This document shows, one piece after another, positions 1-10,348 of a stretch of DNA of 64,000 nucleotides. The position numbers and the translations under genes are program-made. Positions within the stretch are counted from its first letter, which is position 1; the number at the start of each line of letters is the position of its first letter. The notes below the pieces were generated by a model. The model made no database searches. It was not told the DNA's origin and saw only the letters and a program-made list of their open reading frames with translations. This stretch comes from Streptomyces sp. NK08204 (GTDB lineage Bacteria > Actinomycetota > Actinomycetes > Streptomycetales > Streptomycetaceae). Location of the stretch: positions 1 through 64,000 of the forward strand of contig NZ_JAINVF010000008.1 of the NCBI RefSeq assembly GCF_020400585.1, in the 5' to 3' direction.

Positions 1-531
1 ATACCGGGCCAGCACCGCCTCCACCTCCGGCGCCAGCGCCGCCTTGAATCGCTCGTGCACCGACAGCGAGTCGTCGCCGAGGGCGTGCGCCGCCGCCAGG
101 ACCTGCTGTCGCTGGGGCCCTTTGGGCACTCCGGCCGCCGCACGCTCGTAGAGTTCGGCGCCCTCCTCCAGGACGAGTCCGGTGTCGATTCCGGCCGGCA
201 CCTTCACGGAGGCGGCGTGCCGCCAGGTCGCCAGCGGATGGCTCCAGGCCTCCACGCGGAAGGACCACAGCCCCGTGGCGTCCGGCGTGATCTGCGCGCC
301 CCAGCGGTCGCTGCCGGGCGAGAGTTCGTGCATCGGCGTCCAGGGGCCACGGCGGCCCGACGGGTCGCGCAGGACGACGTTGGCGCCGACGGCGTCATGC
401 CCTTCACGGAACACGGTGGCCGTCACCTGGAACGTCTCCCCGGCCACCGCTTTCGCCGGGCGCCTGCCGCACTCCACGGCCGGCCGGACGTCACGTACCG
501 GTACGCGGCCGATGGCCGGGGTCCTGCGCAT
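1..531 (-). CDS. glgE: Maltosyltransferase GlgE, N-terminal part (runs off the left edge)
   Basis: GlgE moves maltosyl units from maltose 1-phosphate onto alpha-1,4-glucans in the trehalose-to-glucan pathway. Only the first 177 codons are present. They begin RRTPAIGRVPV, then DVRPAVECGRRPAKAVAGE, and include GETFQVTATVFREGHDAVGA and the stretch VLRDPSGRRGPWTPM, all characteristic of the N-terminal domain of actinobacterial GlgE; the catalytic barrel lies outside the window. The ATG at 531 is preceded by GGAGGTG about eight bases upstream. A GTG at 540 is a possible alternative but would overlap that ribosome site. It runs away from the glgX unit; treS, maltokinase and glgB often follow glgE in Streptomyces and would be expected to the left. 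The family call is secure, completeness unknown. Confidence 0.88.
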   Translation of the reverse strand, partial: MRRTPAIGRVPVRDVRPAVECGRRPAKAVAGETFQVTATVFREGHDAVGANVVLRDPSGRRGPWTPMHELSPGSDRWGAQITPDATGLWSFRVEAWSHPLATWRHAASVKVPAGIDTGLVLEEGAELYERAAAGVPKGPQRQQVLAAAHALGDDSLSVHERFKAALAPEVEAVLARY

Positions 532-639
532 GTGGTTCACCTCCGCCGTGTGCGAAGCCGGGCAGCCCGGCCCGGCTTCGCGATCCGAGAAAACGGTTCG
601 GCTGCCGCCGAACCGCCAAGACGCCTGTACAGTGCCAGG

Positions 640-936
640 TCAGGGGCCCGACGGCGTGGAACGCCGCTCTGGCGGCCTCCTTCTGGCGGTGCGAGCCGGT
701 TTCGGCCGACCGTCCTGCTCCTGCAGGTAGGTGACCAGGTTGGTGCGGAGATACCGCTCGGCGGCGTCCGCGGCCTCCCGGGCGCAGCGCTTGCCCATCA
801 GCACGCACAGTGTGTAACCCGAGTCCTCGAAGGTGGCTCGGAGAGTGCGGTCGTGCGGCGAGGCGAGCATCATCCGCTCCCACGCCCGATAACGCCGCAA
901 CTGCCGGGCCACTTCGGCCTTGGCGGGTAGCAGCAT
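640..936 (-). CDS. DUF5133 domain protein
   Basis: A 98-residue protein beginning MLLPAKAEVARQLRRY. The central stretch with EDSGYTLCVLMGKR matches what I recall of DUF5133, a short family of unknown function found almost only in Streptomyces, whose members carry a similar YTLCV segment. The start at 936 was chosen because this is where family members start and because AGGTGAAGAGG lies just upstream; an ATG at 993 would add 19 residues that look unlike the family. The tail after about residue 70 is basic and probably disordered (RPKPARTARRRPPERR). It lies about 110 bases upstream of glgE on the same strand. No function can be assigned. Confidence 0.7.
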   Translation of the reverse strand: MLLPAKAEVARQLRRYRAWERMMLASPHDRTLRATFEDSGYTLCVLMGKRCAREAADAAERYLRTNLVTYLQEQDGRPKPARTARRRPPERRSTPSGP

Positions 937-1237
937 GGCCCTCTTCACCTTCCACGCTCTCGACTGGGCGCGTTCCCGACCCTCGGGTGGCATCCGCGCA
1001 CGGAGGGGCGCGGCACCGTTACGGCGATCGAGGCTTTCACTTATGGTGCACGTCCGAGCACGCAGCGTCTTGTTGGAGCTTCAACCACGGGAGTGTCGTG
1101 GTGCTCGTGTTGCACGAATGGCGTAGCGGCCCCACTGTGGATGTGACTCTGAAGCGACAAGCGCTCACGCTTTGTGTCTGGAATCCCTTCGGACAGGTGA
1201 GGGGAGCGGGAGCTTCGCGGGTGAGGAGCAAGCGACT
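937..1237. other. Divergent intergenic region between the DUF5133 gene and the glgX unit
   Basis: About 300 bases with no coding signal. It must hold the outward promoters for both flanking genes, but no convincing -35/-10 pair stands out. A small hairpin, AAGCG-CTCA-CGCTT, lies near 1160-1175, roughly 65 bases upstream of the rightward start. Confidence 0.4.
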
Positions 1238-1746
1238 ATGAAGACCGCAGTGCCCTGCTACTACCACATCGAGGTGGAAGTCAGCCCCGAACGGGTGGGA
1301 CAGGTCAGCCGCATCCTGGCTGCCCATCTGCGTTACTGGGACCTCGAGAACCTCGTGGTCCCCGTCCGCCACGGCGCCGAACTGCTGCTGCGGGCGATCG
1401 ACGAGCACGCGAAGGACAAGCACACCTCCATCGAGATGTGGTGGAACGGCCAGCACCTCATCACCGCGTTCGGGGGCGACGACCCCGATCTGCGCCCCGA
1501 CCAGGACCTGCGGGCCTGCCTGGCGGACATCGCCGCCATGAGCGACGGCTGGGGCTGCTGTGCCTCGGACACCGGCAGCAAGATCATCTGGTTCTCGCAG
1601 CGTGCCCGCGCCGGTGAGCGCGTCCCGCTGGTGCCCGTCTCCCCGGCGCCCGCCCTGAACCAGGGCCTCCAGGTGCCGCGTGAGGAACCGGTGGTCGTGC
1701 TGGCCGCCCCCGCGGCCGCCGTGGACGACGCCCTGGAGGGCAGCCG

Positions 1747-1750
<4 letters not shown>
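1238..1750 (+). CDS. Degenerate GHKL/HATPase-fold protein upstream of glgX
   Basis: A 170-residue protein starting MKTAVPCYYHIEVEV, with GTGAGGAGC about nine bases before the ATG. The order of segments resembles the anti-sigma/RsbW-like HATPase_c_2 fold of Streptomyces: a helix VGQVSRILAAHLRYWDLENL, then HGAELLLRAIDEHA where the ATP-binding N box (usually ELVTNA.HA) should be, a beta segment SIEMWWNGQHLITAF, and a C-terminal WGCCASDTGSKIIWF strand. The N-box asparagine is absent, so ATP binding is doubtful. About 50 C-terminal residues are Pro/Ala-rich. Its stop overlaps the glgX start (GTGA), so the two are almost certainly translated together. A regulatory or partner role for glycogen debranching is inference. 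Confidence 0.65.
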
Positions 1751-3891
<2,141 letters not shown>

Positions 3892-3963
3892 CCGCACTGG
3901 GCCCGCACGCGGAGGAGCTGCGCGCCCTGGGCTTCGGTCCCCGCGGGCGGTCGCCGCCCGTCC

Positions 3964-4776
3964 TCAGCGGGCGCGGTGCGAGGTCACGGTGAACTGGGCG
4001 CCGTCGGGGTCGCGCAGGATCGCCTCGGACTCGTCCGCCTCGCGCAGGACGCTGCCGCCGTGCTTCTCCGCCGCGCGGGCGCAGGCGGCCACGTCGGCCA
4101 CCGCGAAGTGGACCTGCCAGTGCGGTCGCACCTCGGGGTCCGGGGCGTCCTCCACCGCGCCCGAGTCGATGCGGGCCACCACGTCACCGCGGCTGCGCAG
4201 CACCACCTCGCCGCCCTCGTACTCGACCTCGCAGCAGCCCGGAATCTCAGAGGCCCAGTCGAGGATCTCCCCGTAGAAGATCGCGGAGTCGAAGGCGTTG
4301 CGCGTGTGCAGCCGGATGAAGGTCGGTGACGCCCGCCGCCACGTCTCCCAGTTGGAGATCAGCTCACCCTGCCAGATACCGAAGGTGGCGCCGTCCCGGT
4401 CGGCGAGCAGCGCGGCCCGGCCGGGCGGGAAGGACAGCGGCCCGACCGCCGCCGTACCGCCGCGCTCCCGGGCCCGGGCCACGGCCACGTCGGCGTCCCG
4501 CACCGCGAAGTACGGAGTCCAGGCCACCGCCATCTGCCACATCGAGGCGACCGCGGCGATCCCGGCCACCGGCACCCCGTTCGCCAGCGCGATCCGGAAG
4601 TGCTCACCGAGCTCGGCGCCACGCCAGCGCCAGCCCAGCACGGCCGCGTAGAACTCCTCGGTGGCCTCCAGGTCGCGGCTGGTCAGGCTCACCCAGCACG
4701 GTGCGCCGAAGACGGAACTGGTCGAGAGGACCTCTCGCTTCCTCGGCGTGTCGCCGGCGGGCGTGTCGTGGTTCAT
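3964..4776 (-). CDS. Two-domain VOC (glyoxalase-fold) protein
   Basis: A 270-residue protein built from two vicinal-oxygen-chelate modules. The first begins near residue 28 (CWVSLTSRDLEATEEFYAAVLGW), the second near 152 (FIRLHTRNAFDSAIFYGEILDW), each ending in a segment such as DRDGATFGIWQ or LRDPDGAQFTVT. This is the architecture of Streptomyces proteins annotated as VOC family or hydroxylase-like; substrates are generally unknown. It is soluble with no signal peptide. It faces glgX tail to tail across about 70 bases and shares a 150-base divergent region with the ANTAR gene. Metal-binding ligands could not be assigned by eye, so no reaction is proposed. Confidence 0.82.
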   Translation of the reverse strand: MNHDTPAGDTPRKREVLSTSSVFGAPCWVSLTSRDLEATEEFYAAVLGWRWRGAELGEHFRIALANGVPVAGIAAVASMWQMAVAWTPYFAVRDADVAVARARERGGTAAVGPLSFPPGRAALLADRDGATFGIWQGELISNWETWRRASPTFIRLHTRNAFDSAIFYGEILDWASEIPGCCEVEYEGGEVVLRSRGDVVARIDSGAVEDAPDPEVRPHWQVHFAVADVAACARAAEKHGGSVLREADESEAILRDPDGAQFTVTSHRAR

Positions 4777-4928
4777 GTTCAGTCGCGTCCTGGTCTCGGG
4801 GCCCTCGAGGCCCGCTCTCGTTCCGGTGTCCGACGGACGACCTCGTTCCAGTGTCCAACCGGAACCGGGGCGGGCGCAGGTCGAGTACCCCGGTGGCAGA
4901 GGGCCAGTCGAGTGAGCACGATGGAGGC

Positions 4929-5243
4929 ATGGGAGACAGCGAGCCGGACCGGATCCTCGCCCTGCAGGCCGAGGTGGATCAGTTGAAGGAGGCCGTGGCC
5001 TCCCACGCGGTCGTCGACCAGGCGATCGGCATGATCGTGGCCCTCGGCCGGGTCACCCCGGACGAGGGCTGGCAGGTGCTGAAGGACATCTCGCAGCACA
5101 CCAACATCAAGCTCCGCAACGTCGCGGAGCTGATCCTGATCTGGGGGCGCAGGGGCGACATCCCGTCGGACATCCGTGCCGCGCTGGAGGACGCCCTCGA
5201 TCGGTACGGGCCCACCCAGATCCCCGGCGCGGCGGACGAGTGA
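4929..5243 (+). CDS. ANTAR-domain RNA-binding protein
   Basis: A 104-residue protein starting MGDSEPDRILALQAEVDQL. Residues 15-75 form an ANTAR domain: a short coiled-coil lead-in, then AVVDQAIGMIVALG and NIKLRNVAELIL, the hallmark three-helix signature of antiterminators that bind paired RNA hairpins. No sensor domain is attached, so it would be a stand-alone ANTAR protein. The start is slightly odd: GGAGG lies only one base before the ATG, too close for ideal initiation, yet no upstream in-frame start exists nearby. It converges on the sigma-factor gene with a four-base gap, so antisense effects between the two are possible. Confidence 0.85.
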   Translation: MGDSEPDRILALQAEVDQLKEAVASHAVVDQAIGMIVALGRVTPDEGWQVLKDISQHTNIKLRNVAELILIWGRRGDIPSDIRAALEDALDRYGPTQIPGAADE

Positions 5244-5247
5244 GGCA

Positions 5248-6039
5248 TCAGCGGGCCTCGGCGAGCAGTTCCTCGCGTATCCGGTCGAAGCAGCCGCTCA
5301 GCAGCCGGGACACGTGCATCTGCGAGATGCCGAGCTGCTCGGCGATCCGGCTCTGCGTCATCCCGCGGAAGAACCGCAGGTAGAGGATGGTGCGCTCGCG
5401 CTCGGGCAGCGCGGCCAGGCACGGTCCCACGGCGGCCCGGTCGACGACGAGGTCGTAGCCGGGGTCGGACCGGCCGAGCGAGTCACCGAGGGCGTAACCG
5501 TCCGTGCCGGCGACCTCGGCGTCCAGGGACAGCGCCGTGAAGCACTCCAGGGCCTCCATCCCGGTGCGCACCTCGGCCTCGGTGAGCCGGGCGTGCGCGG
5601 CGATCTCGGCGACGGTGGGCGCCCGGCCCGGAGTGGTCTGCCCCAGCTCCTTCGCGGCCACGCGTACCCGGTTGCGCAGGTCCTGCACCCGGCGCGGTAC
5701 GTGCAGGGTCCACATGTGGTCCCGGAAGTGGCGCTTGATCTCGCCGGTGATGGTCGGCACCGCGTACGCCTCGAAGGCGCGACCGCGTGCGGGATCGTAG
5801 TGGTCGACGGCCTTCACCAAGCCCAGGGCGGCCACCTGGTACAGATCTTCCAGGCTCTCCCCGCGCCCCCGGAAGCGCACGGCGATCCGCTCGGCCATGG
5901 GCAGCCACGACCGGACCACCTCGTCCCGGAGCGCCCGGCGCTCAGGACCGTCGGCCAGCGTCGCCAGCCGCTCGAAGGACTCGCCCGTGTCGGGGGCGTC
6001 GTCATGGGGATGGGGTTTCGTGCTCGCGGTGACACGCAT
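5248..6039 (-). CDS. SigB/SigF/SigG-type RNA polymerase sigma factor
   Basis: A 263-residue group 3 sigma factor, the class that directs stress and development regulons in Streptomyces under anti-sigma control. Region 2 is clear (LEDLYQVAALGLVKAVDHYDP and ITGEIKRHFRDHMW), region 3 follows (LHVPRRVQDLRNRV), and region 4 carries the HTH (RGMTQSRIAEQLGISQMHVSRLL). The ATG at 6039 was preferred over a GTG at 6048 because GAGAGAGG sits about eight bases before the ATG and overlaps the GTG. No anti-sigma gene is adjacent; the HATPase-like gene at 1238 is a distant and degenerate candidate. Confidence 0.92.
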   Translation of the reverse strand: MRVTASTKPHPHDDAPDTGESFERLATLADGPERRALRDEVVRSWLPMAERIAVRFRGRGESLEDLYQVAALGLVKAVDHYDPARGRAFEAYAVPTITGEIKRHFRDHMWTLHVPRRVQDLRNRVRVAAKELGQTTPGRAPTVAEIAAHARLTEAEVRTGMEALECFTALSLDAEVAGTDGYALGDSLGRSDPGYDLVVDRAAVGPCLAALPERERTILYLRFFRGMTQSRIAEQLGISQMHVSRLLSGCFDRIREELLAEAR

Positions 6040-6324
6040 GGTGCGCACCTCTCTCAGCAGGTGCTGGAAGGGACAGACACCGTGGGAGAAGGGGCGCTCG
6101 GACCAGGAGGGGGATCACCGGGGCACCCGGCGGAGCGGGCTCCCACGGACGTGCCTCCGGTCCGAAGCACTGACATCAGCTTCCCACAGAGGGGCACAGC
6201 AAGACAAATGCACCGATAAGGGGCAGGGGGGTGAACCGGGCCAGGGTGTGACCGGGAACGTGATGTGCGGCACGCGCCGGCACTCCTCCTCGGGGCCCGT
6301 ACACGGATTCCTGCTGGGCAGCGC

Positions 6325-6339
6325 TTGATCAGCGATCAA
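6325..6339. promoter_or_regulatory. Palindrome TTGATC-AGC-GATCAA, operator candidate
   Basis: Six-base perfect arms around a three-base centre, about 39 bases upstream of the putative -35 box of the rightward gene. Size and position suit a dimeric regulator, but no regulator can be named. Confidence 0.35.
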
Positions 6340-6377
6340 AGCGGGCGAATCCGCTGACCACAGAGCATTCTGCTCAT

Positions 6378-6407
6378 TTGACAGTGCGCTGAGCACACAG
6401 ATAGACA
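6378..6407 (+). promoter_or_regulatory. Putative HrdB-type promoter for the 6436 gene
   Basis: A perfect TTGACA at 6378-6383 is followed 18 bases later by TAGACA at 6402-6407. This fits the vegetative Streptomyces pattern TTGACN-N18-TAGANT apart from the last base. Transcription would start near 6413, giving a leader of about 23 bases that contains GAGAGGGG before the GTG. Confidence 0.5.
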
Positions 6408-6435
6408 GCAGCTCTCGAAGGTCGAGAGGGGCACT

Positions 6436-6960
6436 GTGTACGAGCCGAACGTGGTCGGGGACTGGCACGAGTACGACGAGCACGCCGGTCTGCGGGTCCG
6501 TGTCCATCGCCTGGAGGCGGCCGAGCCGCCGCGCGGACGCGACGACGCCGCCGTCGAGCTGGCGTACTTCCGTGTCCGGGTGACCGTCGAGAACCGTGGC
6601 GCACGGCACTACGGCATCCACCTGGAGGACGGTCAGGTCGACGTCCGGGTCGGCCCGGACGGGGAGGGCGCCTTCATCGACTGGCGCAACTCCCAGTTCA
6701 TCGAGGGCTTCGACGTCTACCCGCTGCGCCGGGCCACCGCCGTGCTCTACGCGGCGGCTCCGGAGGCCGCCCTCGCGCACGTGGACGTGCAGGTCCAACT
6801 GCGCGTGAACGACGAGTGGACCGACCGGCGGCTGTGGGCGGGCGGCATCGGCGCACTGCAGGCGACCGCGGCGGCCACGCCGGCGGGCAGCGGGCCGGGT
6901 AGCCTGGCCCACCAGCTCAGCGTGTTCCTGAAGGACCAGAGCGAGCCGGGCACCGCCTGA
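6436..6960 (+). CDS. Conserved hypothetical, probable beta-sandwich protein
   Basis: A 174-residue soluble protein with a GTG start, preceded by GAGAGGGG six to eight bases upstream and by the predicted promoter at 6378. It alternates short beta-like segments (VELAYFRVRVTVENRG, GIHLEDGQVDVRVG, ATAVLYAAAPEAALAHVDVQVQLRV), a pattern common in Ig-like folds such as DUF4352-type proteins. A conserved-looking FIDWRNSQFIEGFDVYP segment lies in the middle. I do not recognise a named family. The C-terminal 35 residues are Ala/Gly-rich and end in a short helix (LAHQLSVFLKDQ). The gene stands alone between the sigma factor and hemC; no function is proposed. Confidence 0.7.
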   Translation: MYEPNVVGDWHEYDEHAGLRVRVHRLEAAEPPRGRDDAAVELAYFRVRVTVENRGARHYGIHLEDGQVDVRVGPDGEGAFIDWRNSQFIEGFDVYPLRRATAVLYAAAPEAALAHVDVQVQLRVNDEWTDRRLWAGGIGALQATAAATPAGSGPGSLAHQLSVFLKDQSEPGTA

Positions 6961-7013
6961 CCGGTCGGGGACGGGCTGCGCCCCCGGGTCTTGCGCCGTG
7001 CCCGGCCCCCAGG

Positions 7014-7958
7014 TCAGTGCGGGATGCCGTCGATGATCTCCCGTGCCCCCTGCCTGAGCAGCGCCACCGCCACCGACGTGCCGAGCGTGGCCGGATCGAG
7101 CCGGCCCGCCCACTCGTGGGCGTTCAGCCGGGTCTTGCCGTCCGGGGTGAACACGCAGGCGCGCAGGGACAGTTCACCGCTGCGGTCCACTCGGGCGTAG
7201 CCGGCGATGGGGCTGTTGCAGTGGCCCTGCAGCACATGCAGGAACATCCGCTCGGCCGTCGCCTCCCGGTGGGTGGCCGGATCGCCGAGCCCGCTGACCG
7301 CGTCGATCAGATCGGTGTCGTCCTCCCGGCACTGCAGGGCGAGGATGCCCGCGCCGATCGGCGGCATCATCGTCTCCGGGGACAGCACTTCGCTGATCAC
7401 GTCGCGGCGGCCGATCCGCTCCAGGCCGGACACCGCCAGCAGCAGCGCGTCCGCGTCACCGGCGGCCAGCTTCTCCAGCCGGCGGTTGGCGTTGCCGCGG
7501 AACGGCACACACTCCAGATGGGGGTGCGTCACCGCCAGTTGGGCCACCCGGCGCACCGAGGAGGTGCCGATGCGTGTACCGGCCGGCAGTTCGTCGAGGG
7601 CGAGCCCGCCCGGGTGCACCAGCGCGTCCCGGATGTCGTCCCGCTTCAGGAACGCGGCGAACACCGTGCCCGCGGGCAGCGGACGGTCGGCGGGCACGTC
7701 CTTCACGCAGTGCACCGCGAGATCCGCCTCACCGGCCAGCAGGGCGGCGTCCACCTCCTTGGTGAACGCCCCCTTGCCCTCGACCTGGGACAGGTCGCCG
7801 AGCCACTTGTCGCCGGTGGTCCGCACGGGGACGACCGTGGTGCGCACACCTGGATGCAGGACGGCCAACTCGGCGCGGACACGCGCGACCTGAGCCAGCG
7901 CCATGGGCGAGTCGCGGGACACGATACGGATCAGTTCGGGAACCGGCATGTCGCACAC
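7014..7958 (-). CDS. hemC: Porphobilinogen deaminase paralogue (HemC-like)
   Basis: Hydroxymethylbilane synthase family: joins four porphobilinogens into the linear tetrapyrrole precursor of haem, sirohaem and cobalamin. The protein is 314 residues, the usual length. Motifs are recognisable but altered: VHCVKDVP for the usual VHSLKDVP (catalytic Asp kept), [19 protein letters not shown] where RGNVDTRL is usual, and [11 protein letters not shown] around the dipyrromethane-cofactor cysteine where GGCQVPIG is usual. It stands alone, not with hemA/hemB/hemD, so it is more likely a second hemC as known in some streptomycetes. GTG at 7958 fits GAGGGT spacing; ATG at 7949 is the alternative. Confidence 0.88.
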   Translation of the reverse strand: MCDMPVPELIRIVSRDSPMALAQVARVRAELAVLHPGVRTTVVPVRTTGDKWLGDLSQVEGKGAFTKEVDAALLAGEADLAVHCVKDVPADRPLPAGTVFAAFLKRDDIRDALVHPGGLALDELPAGTRIGTSSVRRVAQLAVTHPHLECVPFRGNANRRLEKLAAGDADALLLAVSGLERIGRRDVISEVLSPETMMPPIGAGILALQCREDDTDLIDAVSGLGDPATHREATAERMFLHVLQGHCNSPIAGYARVDRSGELSLRACVFTPDGKTRLNAHEWAGRLDPATLGTSVAVALLRQGAREIIDGIPH

Positions 7959-7988
7959 GATAGACCCTCGGCCGCCCGGGCGGACCGG

Positions 7989-8456
7989 TCATCGGGCCAG
8001 GGGCAGGCTGTAGCGGACCTTGTCCTTGGCCCGGGCACCGAGACGGTCGTAGAAGCGCACCGCGCCCTCGTTCCAGGCCGGGGTCTGCCACTGCACCTCG
8101 GTGAGACCGAGCCGCCGGGCCTCGGCGACCACCGCGTCCACCAGCAGCGCACCGAGTCCGAGGCCGCGGTGTCCGGCCTCCAGGAACAGGCAGTCCATGT
8201 GGAGGTACTCGCGCCCCTCCCACGTCGACAGTTCGGGCGCGCAGGTGGCGTACCCGACGATCCGGCCGTCCACCGTCTGGGCGACCAGGCAGCGCAGCCG
8301 CGGCGCCGGGGTGTCGAACAGCAGGCGGGCCAGCCGGTCGGCGAGACCCGGAGGGGGCGGGGCGTCCCGCTCGTACTCGGCGTGCAGGGCGGCGAGTTCG
8401 GCCACGCGGGGCAGGTCACCGGGCTCGGCGTGCCGGATCAGGGGGGTGCCGCTCAC
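7989..8456 (-). CDS. GNAT N-acetyltransferase
   Basis: A 155-residue single-domain GNAT protein that would transfer an acetyl group from acetyl-CoA to an unknown amine. The fold is complete: N-terminal strand IRHAEPGDLPRVAEL, then RIVGYATCAPE, the acetyl-CoA pyrophosphate loop GHRGLGLGALLVDAVVAEARRLG, and the final NEGAVRFYDRLGAR segment. Its start overlaps the end of the upstream gene by four bases, so the pair is probably translated together. It lies 30 bases upstream of hemC on the same strand, so the three may form an operon. Substrate unknown. Confidence 0.85.
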   Translation of the reverse strand: MSGTPLIRHAEPGDLPRVAELAALHAEYERDAPPPPGLADRLARLLFDTPAPRLRCLVAQTVDGRIVGYATCAPELSTWEGREYLHMDCLFLEAGHRGLGLGALLVDAVVAEARRLGLTEVQWQTPAWNEGAVRFYDRLGARAKDKVRYSLPLAR

Positions 8457-8971
8457 CGGACCTCGCCCTCGACCGTGTCCGCGGCCCAGGCGGTGAGACG
8501 GTCGGCGAGCGGGCCGGTCCCGTCGAGGACGTGCCGGGAGAAGGCGTCCCGCTCGTGCGCGAGCAGGGCCGCCTCCCAGACACAGGGTGCGAGGCCCGCC
8601 CGGCCCGGCCGCAGCTCACCGGGCCGGCCGGCCGGCCCGGTGAACACGGCGAGGTCGGACATGTGGCCCTCGATCCACGTGTGCACCAGGACGTAGTCCC
8701 CGTCACCGCCCGCGTGCACCAGGAGCACCGCGAGCCCGAGCGAGCCGCGCAGCCGGCCGAGCGCCAGGTGCCCCCCGGCCAGTTCCAGCGCCGTCTTCGC
8801 GGCGGCCTCGCCGACCGAACGGCCCGGCGCCGTGAGGGCGTACACCTTCACCAGGTGCCCGGCGGCCTCACGGACGCCCAGGGCGCGGGCGGTACGGGTG
8901 TGATGGCCCCCGGCCATATCGAGCAGAGCGGTGGTGTCCACCGCCGGGGGCAGTTCTGCGTGAAGATCCAT
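8453..8971 (-). CDS. Conserved hypothetical coupled to a GNAT gene
   Basis: A 172-residue protein beginning MDLHAELPPAVDTTALLDM. It has alanine-rich helices and no signal peptide or membrane segment. A central strand-like run (LGLAVLLVHAGGDGDYVLVHTWIEG) and a CVWEAALLAHERDAFSRHVL helix are its most distinctive parts; I do not recognise a family. The ATG at 8971 was picked because the sequence upstream loses protein-like character, although no clear ribosome site precedes it. The stop overlaps the GNAT gene start, suggesting the two act together, perhaps as enzyme and substrate or partner; that is inference. Confidence 0.6.
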   Translation of the reverse strand: MDLHAELPPAVDTTALLDMAGGHHTRTARALGVREAAGHLVKVYALTAPGRSVGEAAAKTALELAGGHLALGRLRGSLGLAVLLVHAGGDGDYVLVHTWIEGHMSDLAVFTGPAGRPGELRPGRAGLAPCVWEAALLAHERDAFSRHVLDGTGPLADRLTAWAADTVEGEVR

Positions 8972-9263
8972 CCGGCCATCATGGGGTGCGGCCGGGCGGG
9001 GGTCCACGCCCGGTGCGGGAACGAATACGGAACGCGGATCTCCCAGTTGCTCGCCGCGGCGGCCGGCCGGCGACCGCGCCGCACCCGTCGAGCACCGCCC
9101 CGCTCTCGCGGCAGGGGTGAGGCGGTGCAGCCGCGGTCGAGGTGGTCGCGGCCGGCGGCCGGCGGGGCCGCCGGCCGCCGACGGCCAGGGACCCGTTCTC
9201 CCGGGAACAGCTCCAGGACCGCCTTGCCGGTCCTGGCGAGGCCGCCCCGCGCCTCGCCACGGG

Positions 9264-10250
9264 TCATGCGAAGCCCTCCGGCAGGTCCGCCGCCGACTCC
9301 TCCGGCGTGAGGTCCGGGCGCAGCCGCAGCCAGGACGGCTGGCGCAGCATGCCCGCCCGGGTACGGGTGCTGTAGCTGACCTCGCCGACCAGCCGGGGCA
9401 GCACCCAGTGGGCACCCGCGATCCGCGGCACCGGGTCGAAGGGGCACCGGCTGCTCGCGTCGCCCCGCAGCAGCGCCGCCAGTTCCGTCCGCTCCGCCTC
9501 GCTCCAGCCGGTGCCCACCCCGCCGACGTAGCGAAGCCGGCCGCCGGCGCGCTGGCCGACCAGCAGCGCCCCCGGCAGTCCGGTCAGCCGCCCCTTGCCG
9601 GGCAACCAGCCGCCGACGATCACGTCCTCGGCACGCATGTTCCGGATCTTGACCCAGGCGCGGGACCGGACCCCCGGCTCGTACACCGAGTCAAGCCGCT
9701 TGCACACGATGCCCTCCAGGCCGTGTTCCCGGGTGGCCCGCAGCGCCTGCGCGCCGTGCCCGACGACGGCCGCCGGAGTCGACCAGTTGGGCCCGGCGAG
9801 CCCCAACTCCTCCAGCCGCTCCCGCCGCCGTACGTAGGGCAGCCGCAGCAGCGGTTCCGACAGGTAGGGCACGTCGAACAGCACCAGGTGCACCGGCACC
9901 TGGGCGGCCCGGCGCGCGGCCCGCGCGGGGGCGTGCGCGAGGCCCATGCGGTTCTGCAGCAACTGGAAGTCGGGCCGCCCCTGCTCGTCCAGAGCCAGCA
10001 CCTCGCCGTCCAGGACGGCGGGCGTGGTGCCCAGGGCGCCGCCGAGCGGCCGGAGTTCGGGATAGGCGCCGGTGATGTCCTCACCCGAGCGGGCCCGCAG
10101 CAGCACGCTGCCGTCGCCGGGCAGATAGGCCATCACCCGCTGGCCGTCCTGTTTGGTCTCGTACGCCCACCGCGCGTCCTGCGCGGCGGGCGGCAGGGTG
10201 CCGGGGGTGGCGAGCATGGGCGGGACGAGCGGGAGGGTCACGGCGGTCAC
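9264..10250 (-). CDS. ATP-dependent DNA ligase (LigC/LigD ligase-domain type)
   Basis: Seals DNA nicks through a lysyl-AMP intermediate. The 328-residue protein contains the adenylation domain with motif I ETKQDGQR (Lys33 is the nucleotidylated residue), DGEVLAL (motif III region), EGIVCKR (motif IV) and WVKIRN (motif V), then an OB-fold part (VGGWLPGKGRLTGLPGALLVG). There is no polymerase or nuclease domain and no ku gene nearby, so it is a stand-alone accessory ligase of the kind Streptomyces carry besides NAD-dependent LigA. About 290 non-coding bases follow on its downstream side. Confidence 0.92.
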   Translation of the reverse strand: MTAVTLPLVPPMLATPGTLPPAAQDARWAYETKQDGQRVMAYLPGDGSVLLRARSGEDITGAYPELRPLGGALGTTPAVLDGEVLALDEQGRPDFQLLQNRMGLAHAPARAARRAAQVPVHLVLFDVPYLSEPLLRLPYVRRRERLEELGLAGPNWSTPAAVVGHGAQALRATREHGLEGIVCKRLDSVYEPGVRSRAWVKIRNMRAEDVIVGGWLPGKGRLTGLPGALLVGQRAGGRLRYVGGVGTGWSEAERTELAALLRGDASSRCPFDPVPRIAGAHWVLPRLVGEVSYSTRTRAGMLRQPSWLRLRPDLTPEESAADLPEGFA

Positions 10251-10348
10251 GGCTGAAGGTCTCGACCGCCGCCGGCGTCCTCACGCGCCCTGCACCCACG
10301 GTTCCCCTGAACGGGCCCGGTGGTGCGCAGGGCCGGCCCAGCAGGTCG

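Larger units (their letters stand above)
6040..6435. other. Divergent regulatory region between the sigma factor and the 6436 gene
   Basis: Nearly 400 non-coding bases, unusually AT-rich for this window at 6300-6410. It contains the palindrome at 6325-6339 and the promoter at 6378-6407, listed separately. Nothing coding was recognised. Confidence 0.6.

Noticed and set aside
4326..4928. N-terminal extension of the ANTAR gene to 4326
   Set aside because: The extra 201 codons overlap the VOC gene, are Arg/Pro-rich, and lack any family resemblance.
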